The notes below the pieces were generated by a model that worked only from the letters and a program-made list of their open reading frames with translations, was not told the DNA's origin and ran no database searches. From contig RPFO01000288.1 in the NCBI GenBank assembly GCA_009746045.1, positions 537,855 through 601,854 of the forward strand: DNA of 64,000 bases, in the 5' to 3' direction. Shown one piece after another: positions 12,064 to 22,320 of the stretch (its first letter is position 1; every line of letters starts with the position of its first letter). The stretch comes from Mesostigma viride. Taxonomy: Eukaryota; Streptophyta; Mesostigmatophyceae; Mesostigmatales; Mesostigmataceae. The position numbers were made by a program, and so were the translations under genes.

Positions 12064-12492
12064 GCATAGATTCCAGCTTGCCGGGGAGCTGGCTCGATTG
12101 TCCCAACCAGCTCGACACATCGATCGCGGCCGGGGCCCAGCCGCGGGGCTGCGTCCCGCCCAGCCAGGTGGGCACCTTCTCGCGTGGGACGGGCCCGGCC
12201 AGCGAGTTTACCCGCCGGGCCGCCCGCACGTTCAAGGAGCAACTACTAAGGAAAGGACATGCGGGGCTTAGGCCTCTCCGTAATATGAAAAAAGATGCAG
12301 AACAAGGCCCTCTGGGCTCAGCTAGTCGAGGTTAATGACCCCCAGCTGTGGGGAAGAAGCGTGTTTCCACCTATGGGAAGAATGGCCGGCGTGACCGCTA
12401 GGGCCGGGCACCATGTTACCTGGTATACCCCTTACGTTTGTTAGTAATTTAGGCTCTAGACCGATAGAATAGAACCGCCATAGGATTGTTGC

Positions 12493-12588
12493 CCATCCAT
12501 CCACCCATCCATCCATCCATCCATCCATCCATCCATCCATCCATCCATCCATCCATCCATCCATCCATCCATCCATCAATCCATCCTT
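12493..12588. repeat. (ATCC)n microsatellite
   Basis: About 23 tandem copies of the tetramer ATCC with only a few mismatches. The reverse-strand frame through it (WMDG repeats) is not a gene. Confidence 0.95.
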
Positions 12589-12814
12589 CCGGGTTAATAC
12601 TCTGTGACTCCCCAACGGAACGTGATTAATTATAATCTCCCGATAATTTTCTGGCCTGCGCTGGTTTCTGCTTGATAATCAATTATAGCAGCGATCCCAA
12701 ATTCATGTGCACTTATGCTGCCAGCTATGATTTCTGCCTTGCATTCCAGCATGCCAAAAAGGACCATGGTTGTAAACTGTCAGTACCATTAATTAATCAA
12801 TTAATAGACACGTG

Positions 12815-14035
12815 ACTGCGTCACGTGAGCATAGGTCCTCAGTGGGAGGGGAACATGGGATGGAATGGATGGTGTAAGCTTAGTATCTAGGTCCTAGTAA
12901 CAGCCCTGTTGTGGGCACCGCGGCCCGAATCGCTATGGATGCCATACGCGGTCACACGCAGAGCCCACACAGACTTGGGGACGGTCTCCTCCATCACTAC
13001 TTGCCATCTATTCTTGCGTACCATCTGCCTCCATATTACAGACAAACCAGGAGGCTGCCCGGGTGTGAGCCCGTCACGTCTAGTGTAGCACATGTCCATG
13101 CCGAGTCTATCACGAAAAGTCCACGCGTGGTGGCCCTGCCGCGCGCGGCCTGGGGCACGCCAGGTGAGGACATATCGCCCAGGCTGGGCGGGCTTGGTGC
13201 CAGCTAGTCTATCTGAGGTGTCTACCTGATCTGTGCGGGCCAGGTGCCCGGCTAGTTCCAGGCGCCTGTGCCTAATAATAATGTAGGAAACATAGGGCAA
13301 ATCAGCGTACAAATCCTCATTACTAATGTGCAAACCAAAGGGGATGTTAAGGGCCTAAGTTGTGCAGCATCTTGGTGACGTTGCCGTCGAGTCGTTGCTC
13401 CAGCTCCTGCGTCAGTGTCCAGGTCTCGGCGCCGTAGGTCAGGATCGTCAGAATGACGACCTTGAAGAGGTCACGCTTGACGATCCGGGGTAGGGCGGGG
13501 TTGCTCCACCAGCGGCGGTGGTCATGGAGGTGCGCCCACGCCATGCCGATCCGTGTCGTCAGGTCGTCCTCGCAGTCGGGAAGCCAACTGCCGAGCAGCT
13601 TGAAGCGGCCTGAAGGAGGGTAGTTGACCCCGGTGTCGTCCAAGACGGGCGGAGTGTGGGTGCATGGGGGCCCTGCCATTGGCCGAGGGCCAGGGCCTCC
13701 GTTTTGGGGCTCGATTTCTAGACCAACCGCCCGAGCCTCGAGCGCCAGGCAGTCCAGCCAAAGTTGGGCAGACTCCGGCTTTTCGATGAGCGTGATGTCG
13801 TCGGCATAAATTGGAGGTCAGCTAGTAAATTCTGCTTGTTAGTCGGCCCCCCTTCCCCAACTTAGCTCGTTCGTGATCGCTAGGCCAGGGGCACGGCCTG
13901 CAATGCTAGCAAAGCGAGCACGTGCCTGGCGCATAACATAATCCACTACAATAATAAACAGGTACGGCGACAGTTTGCAAACCTGCCAGACGCCGGTCTA
14001 CAGTGGACATGGCGGGGTAAAGCCGTGTTGAGTGC
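12815..14035 (-). mobile_element. LINE retrotransposon, 5'-truncated, reverse transcriptase remnant
   Basis: Read on the minus strand from 14035 down, the frame gives LSPYLFIIVVDYVMRQARAR, then after a frameshift the catalytic box YADDITLIEKPESAQLWLDC, then the thumb segment IVKRDLFKVVILTILTYGAE and, after another shift, the C-terminal part LELAGHLART near 13250. These are hallmarks of a non-LTR retrotransposon protein. The YADD box is intact but at least two frameshifts and several stops break the frame, so it is dead. The 3' end near 12815-12870 carries the word TCACGTGAGCATA shared with the second LINE. Confidence 0.85.
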
Positions 14036-14039
14036 GCAC

Positions 14040-14155
14040 CGATCTGCCTCCATATTACAGACAAACCAGGAGGCTGCCCGGGTATGAGCCCGTCGCGTCT
14101 AGGGTAGCACATGTTCATGCATGCCGAGTCTATCACGAAAAGTCCACGGGCGGCA
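14040..14155 (-). mobile_element. Second LINE 3' fragment
   Basis: About 110 bp nearly identical to 13021-13135, including ACAGACAAACCAGGAGGCTG and AGTCTATCACGAAAAGTCCA. It is the 3' coding end of another copy of the same LINE, placed just upstream of the reverse-transcriptase fragment on the minus strand. This suggests tandem or nested insertion. Confidence 0.8.
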
Positions 14156-14339
14156 GTACCATGGGCTGAATCAACAGGTGGAGAAAATGGTTTCAACTCA
14201 GGGCTTATGTTGTTTGCAAAACCTAGCCCTACGTAACGGGGTGAAGACAAGTGTACAACACGGAAACCCGTCTGTGGCGGGACGGCGTTACCCATATATG
14301 TACGTCGTACACAGCGTACGACATCTTCCTATCTGTAGT

Positions 14340-14800
14340 TAAAACGCCAAATCAGCAGAAAAGGCTATGAACACGCAATAATGGACACTCACGATCGGAT
14401 GAAAAAATGAAACGCCAAGTCATGTCTAGACAGAAACCGTAGAGGGAAAAAGATTCGCATGAAAGGCTATCCGATTCGAAACGCACGATTGGAGGCATGA
14501 CTTGGCGTTAATTTTAAATTAACGCCAAGTCATGGAATCGAAATGGTGACGCACTATTGGATACAAAAACGAAACAAAATTATTCTGGAAAGGACATGAC
14601 AGCGCATATAACTGGACAGCGTCCCATGCACGAAAAAATGAAACGACAGAATCCGTGGAGGGAAGAAGAATATCCGATCTCCAGATCCGCATCAGAGGCA
14701 TTGGATTCCAAATGGACACGCACGATTGGAAGGAAGAATTAAATTTGGAAAGCACATGCCAGCGCATATACAACTGGACAGCGTCCGCGGACCTATGGGA
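14340..14800. repeat. Decayed tandem array with inverted-repeat ends
   Basis: Words recur out of register at roughly 160-bp spacing: AGCGCATATA followed by ACTGGACAGCGTCC (14597 and 14763 regions), GCACGATTGGA (14484 and 14719 regions), and AAAAATGAAACG followed by a cagaa-ccgt-gaggga word. AACGCCAAGTCATG marks three borders in alternating orientation. No coding function is visible. It resembles the remains of a small foldback transposon that was tandemly duplicated. Confidence 0.65.
14496..14534. repeat. 39-bp perfect palindrome
   Basis: CATGACTTGGCGTTAATTT, one central T, then its exact reverse complement. It equals two back-to-back copies of the terminal word AACGCCAAGTCATG, as if two elements sharing that terminus abut. 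Confidence 0.95.
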
Positions 14801-15005
14801 TAATTACAGTCTGAACCCTTCTTTACTCAATGCAAGCATGCGTGGAGGATTATGAACCAATGGAAGAACGCGTGGTCCGGCGCTGCAGTCGAAAAGCTAT
14901 GCGAAGATTATTAAAACGTGGCGGTACCGGTGGATTCTGAATCACCAACTCAGCCAACTACCTCCTCAGCAAACAATGGAGGAACTCGCCAGCCACCCAG
15001 TCATC

Positions 15006-17156
15006 CTTGCCAAGCTGGCTGGTGAATCTCGATCAGTATTCCAAAGACATCTCCTACAATCTCAAGTCCAAGAAAGATAGCCTTGAGAAGGCCGCCAAAG
15101 CAGAGGCGGTGCTGTTCAGGCAACTTCTGGCCGCACGGAAGATTCACAGCAACAAGTTACATTGATTCTTCCTACGAACAGAACGTCAAGAACGTCTCGG
15201 TGAATCACGACCGGGCAAAGAAGATCAAGGACGAACGCCTGAAGGAGCTGAACGACTTCTGCCAAACAATCAGCCTGAACTTGCCGGCTGAACTGGAGCC
15301 TCTGCTCCCTCTCCTCCTTTCTACCGTGACCCGTCCAAGGGAAACTCAGCTACTGGCGCACCGGGTGGATCCTGAAAAGGAGGCCTTCGTGACCAACATC
15401 CTGAACGACGTTCCGCCAAGCATCTCCGGCTCGCCGTTCGGATTGGGAACTACTATCGACGGGTTCTATAACTAACGCTGATGGCGAAGACGAAAAACCC
15501 AGCCTGCCGAAGCGGGTCAAGATCGAGAAGCCAGACGCCAACGGCGCCGGCCCAAGCTCTGCATGAGCTTGATGAAGACGACGTCACCGCCAAGGAGCTT
15601 GTTCCGCGCATGCACCACACGGAACAGTAATTTTATTTTACACGATGAATCGAGCGGCGATATTGGAAATGTGGTGGAAGGAGAGGAGAGTGAAAAAGGC
15701 AAGGATTCAAAGGAAGGGGAGTGTGAGGATGAAGAAAAACAAGAAACTGAGGTGACCCCGTGGTGGTACAACCTGCACCCGGCGTATGCCGAGCAAAGGG
15801 AGCATGACATGCAGGGCATGCACAGCCTACTCTAATGGATACCGGCCGTGCGACTGCGGTTGCAATTGGACATTCACAGCACCGGGGCGACGCAGACAGC
15901 ACCTAACCAGCGAAGCCAAAAAAGAGTAAGGTTGTTGGTCACTGGTTCGTGTGGACGCTAGCGATTCTGGCGGCATTTCGACCTGTCGCAAAATGCGTTT
16001 AAATCCATGCTAATTACAATTCGGCTTTCTGCTATCTGTTATGCTGGGATTTTGCAGGAAGGCGAGGGAGAAAGAAGAGAAGGTAGCCTGACCGCCGAGG
16101 CCAGGAAGGAAGCGCAGAAGAAGGCAGCACAAGGCGATGCTCAGCAGGCCGAGCAGCCGTCTGCCCCTGCCGAGGCGCCCCCCGCCGGAAGCGAGGATGA
16201 TTATATTCCCGTGCTCGGCGCCAAGGCCAGCACGCAGGCAAAGCCGAAATGGGCATCCTACCACATCACCGTGACAGTCTGACTTGTAGAGCTCTGAGCT
16301 CTACAAGCAGGGATCTGAACGAGGAGGAGCGGCGTGTGCTCGTCTCTTTTGCTCACCGGCACATCCGCAAGGGTATGGAAGTGCTAGAGACCGGTGTTTT
16401 TCAGGGGAAGAAACATTGCCATATCGTGGGCGAGATATACAGCACGTCAGCCCAAATGATCCAGAAAGTCCTGCGGCAATAGCTGGGGTGGGATGCCAAG
16501 TCTGATGACACGCACGTGCGCAGCATCAAAGTGCGCCTAGTATTGAAGTCGCACAAGGTCAATTTTCTCTGGCTGCACAGGGTATCTGCTGAAATGTGAG
16601 TGGGATGACGATTTCGAGTGTTTTTTTCAGAGGGACTTGAGTGAGCAGGAGTTAGAGGAAGGCAGAACAGATTACCTGATGTACGGCAGCCCTTTGTTAA
16701 CGACGAGGCTCACTCAGACTGAATACATACAATTTCATGGATCGTTGTGTGGTGTTTTACCAGAAACACCACTGCAAGCTGGGATCGCGGCCAAGGCTGC
16801 TGAACACGCTGGGAATGATGAACATTCCAAACCGGCCACTACTCAATCGACACCAAGTTTCTAGCTGTCCGGTGTGGGCATGGACTCGGGAAGAAAGCGC
16901 AGTCGTTGGTTGAGATCATGGCATGCCCCAACCTGAACGAGTACACAGCAGCAAGGCCGTAGGGGCACTTGTGGCAGCCGCCATATTTGCTCCCCGTGAC
17001 CGCTACTTCGACCTCGGGGAGGAGGAGGCTGGCCTCCAGCCTGTAACGAAAAAATTGAAAAAAGAACCTGCCAGAAATGAGCCAGCTGTGGATGACGACG
17101 GGCAACCACCATTGTACCAACAAGTGGTGGACTTCGAGAATGACGGATGGAAGTAG
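15006..17156 (+). pseudogene. Unrecognised, frame-broken coding remnant
   Basis: Several plus-strand stretches have codon-like composition but are not joined in one frame. They are: YSKDISYNLKSKKDSLEKAA (about 15040); a frame 15083-15475 with AKKIKDERLKELNDFCQTIS; a lysine-rich stretch SLPKRVKIEKPDANGAG (about 15500); a charged stretch ending NLHPAYAEQREHDMQGMHSL (to 15835); an alanine/glutamine-rich exon-like block after CAG near 16060 ending in a stop at 16282; DLNEEERRVLVSFAHRHIRK (16314 on); and LGEEEAGLQPVTKKLKKEPA, which ends at 17156. I do not recognise the family. The acidic and basic tracts suggest a nuclear protein, and the setting suggests a transposon-borne or captured gene in decay. 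A multi-exon living gene cannot be excluded. Confidence 0.4.
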
Positions 17157-17800
17157 AAGTCGCCCATGATGGAGACAAAACTCCCGCACAATTACGTGTG
17201 GTGACTGACAAGTTTAATGATGCCTGGCTAGACAAAATCATAGACAATGATGATGGTCGCGACGAGATGATCTTGTCCGGGGACTGTATTGAACTGTCGT
17301 GAAGTTGTGGTGATGTTGGCCATAAAAACATGGGGGTGGCGTTAAGTATCCAAAAATATTTTGAATTAATGCAATCAAGCTTGTTGACTTGGATCATGAC
17401 CCATACAATCATATAATATTAATCCTATATGAATTTGGCATAATTTTAATCCTATATGAATTTGTTTGGCATGGCAACATGAAAAAGGCATTATTATGTG
17501 CATTAATTAGACCAAGGCATAATGAATACACACAAGTCTCCGCTTTTTTTTCTAAATAAGTCTGACATGTTTGAATTGTTAGCAGTTCCAGCATATCCTT
17601 TATAGCAGTGCGTTTTGCAGGGCTATAACTTTTGCAAAAAACACAAGTCGTAAGTCCAAAGCAGATTTGCGTTCTAAAGGCTTTTTGGCTTTTGACTTAG
17701 AAGTTGCATTAGTTAGGTAAGTTTGCAAAAAATAAGTCTCTAAGTCCGAGAAAAGGTGAATACAGCAAAAAATCGATCCGTTATAGAAATGGCAAAAGTA
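17157..17800. other. AT-rich spacer
   Basis: About 640 bp of lower G+C than the surroundings with no gene or repeat that I can name. A short direct repeat (TTAATCCTATATGAATTTG) occurs twice near 17420-17463. Confidence 0.5.
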
Positions 17801-17829
17801 TGCCTGCATCATATGATGCATCTTATGAC

Positions 17830-19911
17830 ACGAGCCACGAGCCATGAGGTAGCCATGGCTGATGGTGGCGCTGACATAACTTTCACGTTTGGGCACCAAA
17901 TTCGACCGCGAATATCACAATTGCTTCGTCTTTCTAAGACGCACACGGTGATCTATTTTTCCGAAGCTAAAACGCAATATTATGACGAGGAAACGCTCGT
18001 CTACGCAACGCAGCATGGCGGCTGCAATGAGCCAAGAAAATTAGCCTGCAGCTCCGGCTGTAGTTCCGCCCGGCCTGCCAGGCATGCAGCGGGGACACTA
18101 CTCAAGCGTTAGTATAGTGCACTCGGCTCCTGCGGCCTTGCCCTCGGCATCGCCTGATCCCAATTAAACGCAGTTGCCCAGCAGAATCGCGCCCAACAGA
18201 TCCGCGCTTGCGGCCCGAACCTTTCACAGTCGACGAATCATCACGACTGGACCAACATGGCCCCGCGCCATGCTATGCACTGCATCTTCTTCGGGGACTA
18301 CGCTTCGCTTTACGACCTGTGCATCCATCTCGACGGCATCAACCGCCTCGATCATTGACTCAGATGGTACCTGGTTTAGTAGCACCAGGTCTCTGTTCGG
18401 GTGCGCCCACCCCCAACTCGATCCAGCACATCATTCTCAACTCCCTTCTCATGCGCTCTGATGGCGAGATCTGGGCTCCATCCATTTCCGCACCCACACT
18501 CCGCTCCTGATCCTTACGGAAGCCCTCCAGCAGCACGTGACTCCCCTCGCTGCAGATGTGGCAGCAATGGGCGGCACGCTGGCTACCGGAGCTCCCTCAC
18601 CTCAGTTCCACCACCGTCACCTCCACCTCCACCCTCCTCGCTCCACCTCCATGCTGCCAGCTCCACCTCCACCGCCGACATCAAGGCCCAGCTCCTCCAC
18701 ATCGACACGCGCCTCCACGACAACGCCATCGCCATTGCATGAGTGCCTGCAAAACACCGCAGGCCTCACCGCCCAGTCGGTGAAGGACATTGCCGCCCGG
18801 CCCGCACCTGCTGGCCCAGCTAGCTAGCCGACGATGCCCCCCCCACCCAGACCTGGGCGGACATGCTGAAGCACCACACCACCTCCACCACCTCCACCAT
18901 CGCGGCATAGGCTCAAGGAACAAACGCTCGACCTCCGCAAGGGGGCCGAGATCGAGCCAAGCGCAGCCTCAAAGTCATCGTCAAGCACTTCCGGACCAGC
19001 CGGCCGGTGAGGACTCAGAGTCTCTTGCCATAGCGCGACATTCTTACCCCCATGCAACTCACTGGTGAGCTGCGGATGTCGGCTGTCTGCCTAGTTTCCC
19101 GCACGCGGGGTAAGGCTGGCCCGCCCCCCGTGCTCCTCACCTTTAAGTACATGCATGGCGGATAAGCTGTTGTTTTTCAAATGCCGCAAGAAGCTCTCGA
19201 GGACTTCCTACACGCTGCATGGACGACGACTTGACCCTGGCGCAGTGCTCAGTTAGGTTAAATAGTGCCGGAACCTTTTTGCCCACTGAGGCAAGTTAAT
19301 TCGGCCGAATTAACTTGGGTGCTCGGAAGTGGTTATTCCGGGCAAAATAGTGTGACGGACCGATTTGCCTCAGTGGGCAAAAGGTTCCGGCACTATTTAA
19401 CCTAACTTGCTCAACAACGGCGACGGGAGACATGGCCGACCTAGTACCTCCAGCTCCGGTGCAGAACGCAGGGGGGAAGCCGGTATACTGGAGGGGGGCG
19501 GTCATCCACGTCGACCACAAGCCCTGGCAGGCGCCTCCTGCCCCCCCCAGCAACTCCAGCTTAGGGAATACATAGCAGTAGTGTAGATTAGTCAGGCTAC
19601 GCTTAGCACGTGGCCCACGCCTACGCGTGTGCGCCTATGATGGGACTCCCCTGCACGGATGATGCATTAAGAATTTAGCTTAGCATTGCCAATGCATGCA
19701 TAGAGCTACTCTCTGCTGAGACGCCATGTGCTAGCAATTGTTTAGCCATGATGATCTTCCAATGTCCTATGTCCGCACCTTAGCTGCTGGAATACATAGG
19801 CGGTGGTGCAGGTGCAGCACTTTGTGCACCCAGAGCAGGTGTATAGTTTACACCCTACCCTTGCAGGGAGTAGCCCAGAATGTATTAAAAGCCACATGCC
19901 CCTTCTCAGGC
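17830..19911 (+). mobile_element. LINE ORF1-like element, copy A (decayed)
   Basis: Frames are badly broken, but segments parallel copy B: CIFFGDYASLYDLCIHLDG (about 18285), the proline-rich stretch, a coiled-coil part around QNTAGLTAQSVKDIAA, TWADMLKHHTTST, and after 19228 DDDLTLAQ interrupted by a MITE and resumed as QQRRRE then KPVYWRGAVIHVDHKPWQ. This is the layout of the nucleic-acid-binding first ORF of a LINE. No reverse transcriptase is attached. Confidence 0.6.
19252..19407. mobile_element. 156-bp MITE with 5-bp target duplication
   Basis: The left end AGTTAGGTTAAATAGTGCCG (19252 on) and the right end are inverted repeats of 43-44 bp differing by one T. The interior holds a 22-bp palindrome around TTCGGCCGAA. 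TGCTC flanks both ends (19247-19251 and 19408-19412). Removing the element and one TGCTC rejoins the coding frame of LINE ORF1 copy A. It has no coding capacity and was presumably moved by an unseen DNA transposase. The superfamily is not assigned. Confidence 0.93.
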
Positions 19912-19945
19912 ATATTAATTAATTAATTAATTAATTAATTAATTA
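19912..19945. repeat. (ATTA)n tract at the inverted-repeat centre
   Basis: About eight copies of ATTA. Such a short tandem tail is typical of the 3' end of some LINEs. Here it is shared by two tail-to-tail copies. Confidence 0.9.
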
Positions 19946-21980
19946 GGAACATAACTCCGATGGGAGTATATGTAGCACTGATAGCCCTTGAGAAGGGTCA
20001 TATGGCCTATAATACATTCTAAGCTACTTCCTGCAAGGGTGGGAATGTAAACGACACTTGCTCTAGGTCACCAGGGCACCTGCACCCCCCAGAGTCTCGG
20101 GCAACACCCAGCTAAGGGGAGCCCGTCATAGGGGGGGCAGATCAGCATAGCTATACGAGGGCTAGAGCGTGGCATCTCAGCAGAGAGCAACTCTCTGCAT
20201 GGGCACAGCATAACTAGATAAAGCTAGGCATCATCTGGAGTGTGGCACATCATAGGCACACATGTACATGGCTAAATAATACTCGTGAATCAGCTGGTAT
20301 AGAGCCTGTAGTAGGAGGCTTACATGTACATGACCACGGTCTAACTATTCTACTTTACTACTGCTGTATTCCCCTAAGCTGGGGTGTCTGGAGTCACGGG
20401 GGCCGCGGGGGTTGCATGCCAGGGCTTGTGGCCGACGTAGATGGCCGCCCCCTTCCAGTACACCGGCTGCCCCGCCTTGCGGTCTGCCGGCCGGTGCTGG
20501 AGGTAGGTCGGCCATAGCTCCCGTCGCCGTTGTTGCTGCGCCAGGGTCAAGTCGTTGTCCACGGTGAATGAAGGGAGTGTTCTCGAGCCGCTTGCGGCGT
20601 CTGAGAAATTAACGAAATCTTGTCCGATGGGCTCTTAAAGATGAGAAGAAGCGGGCGCGCCCCTGCCTTATACCCCGCGCGCGGGGAAGCGGTGGGCGGT
20701 CAGCTTAGATCTGGGCGGTCAGCTTAGATCTGGGTAACTTATAATCTCACCCAGAAGGCCCATGCGATCAAGGATTTTGCTCTCAAACGCACGTGCAAGC
20801 TTCTCGGAATTCTCACCTTCCTCCATGTCGAAGTTCTTGAGTAGTGGCGTTAAGGCTGCGCTTGGCGAGCTCGGCCTCCTCGCGGAGGTCGGGCGTCTGC
20901 CGCTGGAGCTGGCCGGCTGTGACGGCGGAGGTGGTGGAGGTGGTTTGTTGCTTAAGCATGTCCGCCCAGGTCGTGATGGGAGGAGCATCGCCGGCCAGGC
21001 CAGCAGGGGCTGGCTTGGCGGCAATGTCCTTCACCGCCTGGGCGGTAAGGCCTGCGGTGTTTTGCAGGACCTCAATAGCGATGGCATTGTCCTTAAGACG
21101 CTGGTCGATGTCGCAGAGCTGGGCAGAGATGGAGTCGAGGCGGGGGGGGGGGGGGGGTTGGAGGCGAGGAGGGTGGCGGTGGCGGTGGGGATGGTGGGGA
21201 GCTTAGCAGCCACAGCGTGCCGCCCATTGCCGCCACATCTGCAGCAATGGGCGTCACGTGCTGTGAGAGGGCGTCGTGGAGGTGGCGGAGGAAGGTGGAT
21301 TCGGTAATGGGAGCGGGGTGCAGGAGGTCTTCGGAAGAGTAAAGAGAGTAAAGAGAGCTGCGAGCTGAAGGCGGGGGCGAGACCAGCCGGCGCCAGGTTG
21401 GTCGAAGAAGGGACGTCAGATGCGCGGTGGGAAAACCGGCCGTCAGCTCCGTTGCGGAAAAAGTTGGTTTGGAATATGAGTTGCTGGCACAGGGCCAGCA
21501 GTGAGGCGTGTGACCCGTAAAACACGAGCTCCAGTATCTTGATGGGTGGCATGTCGAACAGGCCAGGCCTGTTGACGTCGAGGGTGGTAAAGAGTCTGTC
21601 GACGTCAAAATCGCGCTCAGACCAGCCAGGTTCGCCTGGGCGACTGCGCTTTGGGTCAGGCGATGCAGAGGGCGAGGAAGGCCCGGGGGGTATCTGGGCG
21701 ACCACCAGTGCGCGACTAGTGTCACCACTGCCTGCCAGACCTGATGGCGAAGCTGCAGCCGGAGCTGCAGACGTATTTTCATTGCCGAGCGCAGCCGCCA
21801 GGCTGCGTTGCGTCGAGGAGCGTTTGCTCGTCATATATTGCGTAATAGCTTCGGAAAATTATATCAGCATGTGCGCCTTAGAAAGACGAAGCGACTGTGA
21901 TATTCACAGCTGAATTCGGTGCTCAAACGTGAAAGTTATGAGCTCCGCCGTCAGCCATGGCTACCTCGTGGCTCGTGGCA
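19946..21980 (-). mobile_element. LINE ORF1-like element, copy B
   Basis: The minus strand begins at ATG 21834-21832 (MTSKRSSTQRSLAAALGNEN). It continues with FDMPPIKILELVFYGSHASL, then shifts frame to HDALSQHVTPIAADVAAMGG, a proline-rich tract and a heptad-like stretch DNAIAIEVLQNTAGLTAQAV, followed by ITTWADMLKQQTTS and an acidic/basic helix (PDLREEAELAKRSLNATTQE). It ends with DNDLTLAQQQRRRELWPTYL and YWKGAAIYVGHKPW at 20562-20374, which resembles the RRM-like part of plant and algal LINE ORF1 proteins. Role: RNA-binding chaperone of the retrotransposon particle (inference). At least two frameshifts make it non-functional. No LINE ORF2 lies in the right order downstream. Confidence 0.6.
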
Positions 21981-22065
21981 TATATTAGTGCCCTCTTATT
22001 TTTAGTGCCCTTATATTTAGTGCCCTCAGGCATATGTGCTACATCATACATGCTCCCAACGGAGA

Positions 22066-22190
22066 TATCAAGGAGACAATCAGCGCAGCCAGAAATCAGC
22101 GCAGGCAGAAATCGGGAGAATCCGGACCAGGGTAGCTCGAGCCTGCCGTTATCTTGTTCGCGTGTTCGAGTCGTTCAGGATGATGAATAT
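22066..22190 (+). repeat. Dispersed repeat, copy 2 of 3
   Basis: Matches 11755-11885 (AAGGAGACAATCAGCGCAG, later GTTCGAGTCGTTCAGGATGA) with a short internal duplication of the CAGAAATC word. Confidence 0.75.
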
Positions 22191-22265
22191 GTTCCAATGG
22201 TGATATGTTCCAATTAAATTTAATTGGATCTTTAATGCCTGCAGCACGTACTAGCCGGGGCAATC

Positions 22266-22315
22266 GATTAAAGTAGTATTAATTCACATGGATTAAAGTA
22301 GTATTAATTCACATG
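22266..22315. repeat. 25-bp direct repeat, two copies
   Basis: GATTAAAGTAGTATTAATTC plus ACATG is repeated exactly in tandem (22266-22290 and 22291-22315), next to the LINE 3' end word TCACGTG. Confidence 0.95.
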
Positions 22316-22320
22316 GAACT

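Larger units (their letters stand above)
17800..22010. repeat. 4.2-kb imperfect inverted repeat
   Basis: The plus strand from about 17830 to 19911 matches the reverse complement of 21980 down to 19945, in order and over most of its length. Matching landmarks include CACGAGCCA.GAGGTAGCCAT (17840 against 21960), the coiled-coil coding stretch (18720 against 21090), CTTAGGGAATACA.AGCAGTA (19562 against 20370) and the word ending CTCTCTGCTGAGA (19710 against 20180). The centre is an (ATTA)n tract. The left arm alone carries a MITE. Two tail-to-tail copies of one LINE-like element explain the structure. Confidence 0.75.

Noticed and set aside
12078-12335. 85-codon plus-strand ORF and two minus shadows
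   Set aside because: G+C-rich stretch between LINE fragments; no start context, splice sites or family resemblance.
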